Assembly: GCA_000333855.2 (NCBI GenBank)
Contig: CM007327.1
Location: forward strand, 481,509-545,508
Direction: 5' to 3'
Source of the DNA: Endotrypanum monterogeii
Lineage: Eukaryota > Euglenozoa > Kinetoplastea > Trypanosomatida > Trypanosomatidae
DNA length: 64,000 bases
The notes under the pieces were generated by a model. It was not told where the DNA came from, did no database searches, and worked only from the letters and a program-made list of their open reading frames with translations. How positions within the stretch are numbered: position 1 is the stretch's first letter; every line of letters begins with the position of its first letter. This document shows positions 60,380 through 64,000 of the stretch, piece after piece. The position numbers and the translations under genes are program-made.

Positions 60380-61468
60380 ATGTCGTACCAACACATGGTA
60401 GCGTTCGGTGGATTGAGCGCCCTCTCTGTTCTTGGTGTCGTCAAGGGTAGGCAATGGCGCCGCGTCGAGCTGCGTCGCGCCGAGTACAACGAGGAGTATG
60501 CGAAGATGATGACGGAAATGCGCACATTAAACGAGGAGCGTCTCACTCACGGTGAACGCTTGACGGCCAAGGAGGCAGAGACGAGGGAGATGTCCGAGAC
60601 GGTAGATATATTGTGGACCGACCGACTAGAGCGTTACGCACAGGTGAACAAGGACCTGCATGCATACCTGGCAGCTCTACCAGAGGCGATCGGGACTCTC
60701 AAGGGTGTAGCGAATCACTATCGCTATATGTCGGGGGAGATGCCCAAGTTCATGGGGTTTGACATTGCCTGCTCGAAAGTGCATCAGCTTGCACTGATGC
60801 TCGAGTATGGCAAGGCTGTGGGTATTGATCGAGTAGCAGAAACCGTACAGAGCATGTTCGCTGCAGAGCCACTCATCCAGACTGTGTGTACAAGCATCAC
60901 TGCGGCCCCCGTTCCTCTGCATCCTCGATCAATGAGTGCGGCGAGCGACACCTTCGCCTTTTGTATGGAAGAGCTTGACCGAGCCGTGGGGGCTGTTGCC
61001 ATGCGATACGCGGTGAGACCCGAGAAACCCCAGGGCACCATGCCCGGTATACTGTCGGACAGCGTCCGCAGGCTCGTCGGAATGGTGAAAGCAGACACCC
61101 TAAGCACAGGGCAGCGTCAAATTGCGGAGCGCCGCAAGGACTTGGAGCGGGTGCTTCGTCGTGCTCAGCGCCAGCTGCATACCGAAGATGACATCCGCGC
61201 CGCGCTGGAGCACACAAAGGAGTTGGACGAACTTATCGCGTCTGGAGGAGTGGGGAAACAACCCTCTTCGCGCTCATCGCCGTTGGGCAATGAAAGCTTT
61301 ATGGTCGCCGTGCGCTCGGATGCGGAGGTAAAGAAGGCCGTAGATCAACTGCACCTCTGGCGCGACGCGGCAACCACTTTTCTTGTACACCGCCAAGCTG
61401 AAGACGCGTTGTATAGCTACTCCCTGCTCCTCGCAGAGACGCTTACTGCGGTGAATACGTTGCAGTAG
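60380..61468 (+). CDS. N-terminally anchored coiled-coil protein, possibly Mic60/mitofilin-like
   Basis: This 363-residue protein has a short hydrophobic N-terminal segment (about residues 6-21, VAFGGLSALSVLGVV), then a charged helix likely to be coiled coil (about 25-80) and a longer helical body with segments such as HQLALMLEYGKAVGIDRVAETVQ. One N-terminal membrane anchor plus coiled coil plus helical C-terminus is the layout of mitofilin/Mic60, the MICOS core subunit at crista junctions, but I see no diagnostic mitofilin signature. A MICOS assignment is therefore a weak inference; another membrane-tethered coiled-coil protein is equally possible. The ATG at 60380 is preferred because the best splice acceptor (60322-60323) lies downstream of the alternative ATG at 60263. 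Confidence 0.8.
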   Translation: MSYQHMVAFGGLSALSVLGVVKGRQWRRVELRRAEYNEEYAKMMTEMRTLNEERLTHGERLTAKEAETREMSETVDILWTDRLERYAQVNKDLHAYLAALPEAIGTLKGVANHYRYMSGEMPKFMGFDIACSKVHQLALMLEYGKAVGIDRVAETVQSMFAAEPLIQTVCTSITAAPVPLHPRSMSAASDTFAFCMEELDRAVGAVAMRYAVRPEKPQGTMPGILSDSVRRLVGMVKADTLSTGQRQIAERRKDLERVLRRAQRQLHTEDDIRAALEHTKELDELIASGGVGKQPSSRSSPLGNESFMVAVRSDAEVKKAVDQLHLWRDAATTFLVHRQAEDALYSYSLLLAETLTAVNTLQ

Positions 61469-63536
61469 GACGCCGTGTGGAGGGGGTTAGGAGGCTAGGG
61501 ACTCGAGCAGGTCTCTAACTTGGGAAGTGGGATCACTACAGGGCAACAATATATAAACAATTTCACAGATGCGGGCATCCACGGACGCACACGGTGGGGT
61601 GAGTGGGGGGTAGGGGCAGGAGGGCGCAGGGCGATGATAGTGCCGGAGATAAATACCCCCCAAAACAGTGCACTACACTTCTGGCAACGTTCTTCTCACG
61701 ATTCCATGCAGGTGGGCACCATTGCGCGGAGCAAAAGCATAATGATGATACCAGAAGAAAACTGCGCTCACCAGGTGTCAAGAGTCGAGGGTCCAGGGGG
61801 TGGTGTGGCGTGGCCAAGCTCTGGTTGGGGTGGCACAGAAGCGGCGTGAACCAAACGGGGATAGACCCAGTATGGTGAGTGACTCAGACGACGCATGTTT
61901 CACGCGTTAGCTGCACATACGTCGTTGGGTCTGTTTCTTTTTACATGGGACCCTGCTGGTGCCCTAACTGGCTTCATGACACCTTTTTATTTCACGTCTT
62001 CTTGTCTCGAGGTCTCCACTTTTCTGTTGGCGCGGTGCTTCCCCCCTCCCCCCTCTAGAACTGTCATTGTCGTGGACACACGTTTTTTATTTGTTTGTGT
62101 GTACTTCGCTTATCTGCGATGATGTCATTGACACTCGCGTGTCCTAATCCCTGCGAGGGGACTGGGCCGCACCGCATGCAAAGCAGGCTCTCAGGCCCCA
62201 CCCCGGGGTGGGTAGGTAAGCCAGGGAGTTTCTATTTTTGTCGTTGTTAACACCAAGGCATTGCTGTTGGTGTTTGAGTCGGGACTTGGCGACGTAGCAA
62301 CGCCGCAAGCGAGTTAACGTCTCAGTGAACTGCTGTGTGGCGTGCAATGGGTACTGCGTCAAGGCGAGCCGTACAGCTCCAAGGTGACCGTTGCTACCTG
62401 CTGATGCCTCCGGAGGCTAAGGCTAGTAGCTCTTCCCTTGTCTTCTCAACGCAGCGCAGTGCACGGTTACCTGCACATTGAGTGTTGCTGTGATGTGGTG
62501 TGTGTGGATCGGGTGGTGTGCATCCTGTGGATCGAAGTTGTGGTGATGTGACTGAGTACGTACAAGTTCAGCTCCTGTCCCATTGCTGCACCACGCGACC
62601 GCGTATGGTGTACCAGGTGTCCTTGAGCTGGGTTAGGCATGGCGTGCAATCCGACTTGTATGCTGTGGTGCGAAAGGGTTGCCTCGGGGGCGGGGGGGGG
62701 GTGAGACAGTAGAGGTTAGCAGGCGGGGAGGAGGCGCCACTGTGGTTTCCCCCCTCTGAGATCCTCAGCGTGTAATTCTCAAACGTGTGTTCGCGGAGAC
62801 GACGAACAAATCGAATCAAATCAAAGAAGCAAAGTGAATACATAGGACAGTACAGCTTGCGGTCAATGGTTTTAAAAATTATTACTTTTTACCGACGCTG
62901 AGCTACTGAGCATCAAGCCACCTCTGCCGATACTGCAGAGATACCAAGGAAATGCCAGTTTTGATTACCTCTCGCTCACAACAGCTCTGTGTTTGTAGGT
63001 GTTGGAAGTCAGCAGACGAACAAGTTCTAAGCAAACCTCTTCTACCCCTCTTGCTCATCACTCATTACGCGAGTGTGCATGTGTGTGTGCATGTGTGTGT
63101 GATAATCATTTTACTGAGACTTCTTTCTCGTCTATTGGCGCGTGCCGAACTCAAAACTTCATTTCATTGTTTGCCTTTCTTGTCTTCCCTACCACTGTTC
63201 ACCTGATCACTATTTTTGTTTGGGAAACTCTTCCCGTGCTGCCCCTGTCATCGACACGATGAAGTAATACATCTCACTCAAAGAACGCGCTCACTATCTC
63301 GCGCAAAGCCCGCCTCTCTCCCTCCCCCTCCCCTTTCAAACCCGTGCATTGACTTTTCGGTGCGGCCTCTCTCCATCCCCTTCACCACCACTTTTTTTTT
63401 TCTCGTGCTGAACTGTTTCTGCCCTGAGGATCTCACCATACATATTGTGCCCTGATTCACGACCCCGACACCCACACCCCCGGCCTCTTTCTTCCCACAT
63501 TCCCACAGAAGCAGACATACGGCATCAAGGAAAAAA
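61469..63536 (+). other. Large intergenic spacer
   Basis: No intact gene in 2.1 kb. The central part (about 61900-62850) is balanced in composition, has no long frame and differs from usual CT-rich spacer, so it may hold a decayed retroposon. The last 200 bases are CT-rich, with a T-run near 63391-63400 and the Rpn10 splice acceptor. Confidence 0.6.
63507..63508 (+). promoter_or_regulatory. Candidate spliced-leader acceptor AG
   Basis: CCTCTTTCTTCCCACATTCCCACAG ends here, 28 nt before the Rpn10 ATG, a textbook pyrimidine-tract/AG arrangement. Confidence 0.7.
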
Positions 63537-64000
63537 ATGGTCGAGGCGTGCTTTCTGTGCTTGGACTCGACCGAGTACATGCGCAATGGCGATCAGTATC
63601 CCACTCGTATGATGGCGGAACAGGATGCGGCTTGTATTTTGGTGAGCGCGAAGCTCCAAGCCAACGCTGAGAATACGCTTGGTTTCCTTACGACAGGCGG
63701 AAGCGCGTGCACCGTGTACGAGACTCTTACCAACAACATGGATGCCATCATGACGTCCATAGGCACCATCCCTGTCAGTGGTAAGCGCTGCCACTTTAGC
63801 TCAGGTTTGCAGATCGCGGCTTTGGCGCTCAGCCACCGTACAAACTCGAGAGCTGAGAAGCGCATTGTGGCATTCGTTGGTAGCCCCGTACAGGAGACGG
63901 AGGCGGAGCTGGAGGCGCTCGCCAAGAAGCTGCGAAAGGATGACGTGGCCGTCGATGTGGTGGCCTTCGGCGTGGAGGAGAACGTGGAACTGCTGACGAG
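63537..64000 (+). CDS. RPN10: 26S proteasome regulatory subunit Rpn10 (VWA domain), 3' end outside window
   Basis: Only the first about 154 codons lie in the window. They form the N-terminal von Willebrand A domain of Rpn10/S5a, which sits at the base-lid interface of the 19S regulator. Visible signatures are the opening EACFLCLDSTEYMRNGD (family: D-x-S-E-x-MRNGD), GFLTTGG, the helix FSSGLQIAALALSHR, and KRIVAFVGSPVQ followed by LAKKLRKDDVAVDVVAFG. The C-terminal ubiquitin-interacting motif would be downstream of the window. The ATG at 63537 follows an A-run and a strong splice acceptor. Confidence 0.94.
   Translation, partial: MVEACFLCLDSTEYMRNGDQYPTRMMAEQDAACILVSAKLQANAENTLGFLTTGGSACTVYETLTNNMDAIMTSIGTIPVSGKRCHFSSGLQIAALALSHRTNSRAEKRIVAFVGSPVQETEAELEALAKKLRKDDVAVDVVAFGVEENVELLT

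Overview
The window looks like one directional gene cluster from a trypanosomatid nuclear chromosome, most likely Leishmania or a close relative. Every convincing gene is intronless and on the + strand. Genes are separated by 0.5-2.3 kb spacers rich in pyrimidine tracts, poly(T), (GT)n/(CA)n and (TA)n, and many start codons follow a pyrimidine tract plus AG, as expected for spliced-leader trans-splicing. The gene set (Nopp44/46-type nucleolar proteins, Cia2B, a PIF1 helicase, a Pin1 parvulin, two editosome OB-fold proteins, a lipoate ligase, a front-end desaturase) resembles, from memory, the trypanosomatid block on Leishmania chromosome 7 and part of T. brucei chromosome 8. That synteny is recalled, not checked here.

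Layout. 1-15 kb: three large proteins without a recognisable family (a low-complexity protein whose frame is open to the window edge, a long coiled-coil protein with a proline-rich tail, and a protein with a possible beta-propeller core). 16-23 kb: a family of nucleoplasmin-like (NPL) domain proteins. It comprises one short acidic form, two incomplete Nopp44/46-type copies flanking a 129-base N gap, and one Ser/Gly-tailed form. 24.8-36.6 kb: Cia2B (Fe-S targeting), a large PIF1-family helicase whose C-terminus resembles a PIN nuclease domain, Pin1, KREPA5-like OB protein, and a Sel1-repeat protein. 38-52.6 kb: P5A-type ATPase, a Dpy-30 motif protein, lipoate-protein ligase, KREPA3-like zinc-finger/OB protein, and a WD/coiled-coil protein. 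53.4-64 kb: cytochrome b5-fused desaturase, two unknown proteins, mitochondrial ATP synthase subunit c, a membrane-anchored coiled-coil protein that may be Mic60-like, and the 5' part of the proteasome subunit Rpn10.

Functionally there is a mitochondrial group (KREPA3, KREPA5, lipoate ligase, ATP synthase c, possible MICOS subunit) and a nuclear/nucleolar group (NPL family, PIF1 helicase). Co-location in a polycistronic unit does not by itself imply co-function in these organisms. The most unusual items are the possible PIF1-PIN fusion, the NPL gene array with its gap, and (TA)n tracts close to several gene starts, one of them 26 nt before the KREPA5-like ATG. I saw no convincing tRNA, rRNA, CRISPR or intact mobile element. 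Two spacers (32.2-33.4 and 61.9-62.8 kb) have atypical composition and may hold decayed retroposons.
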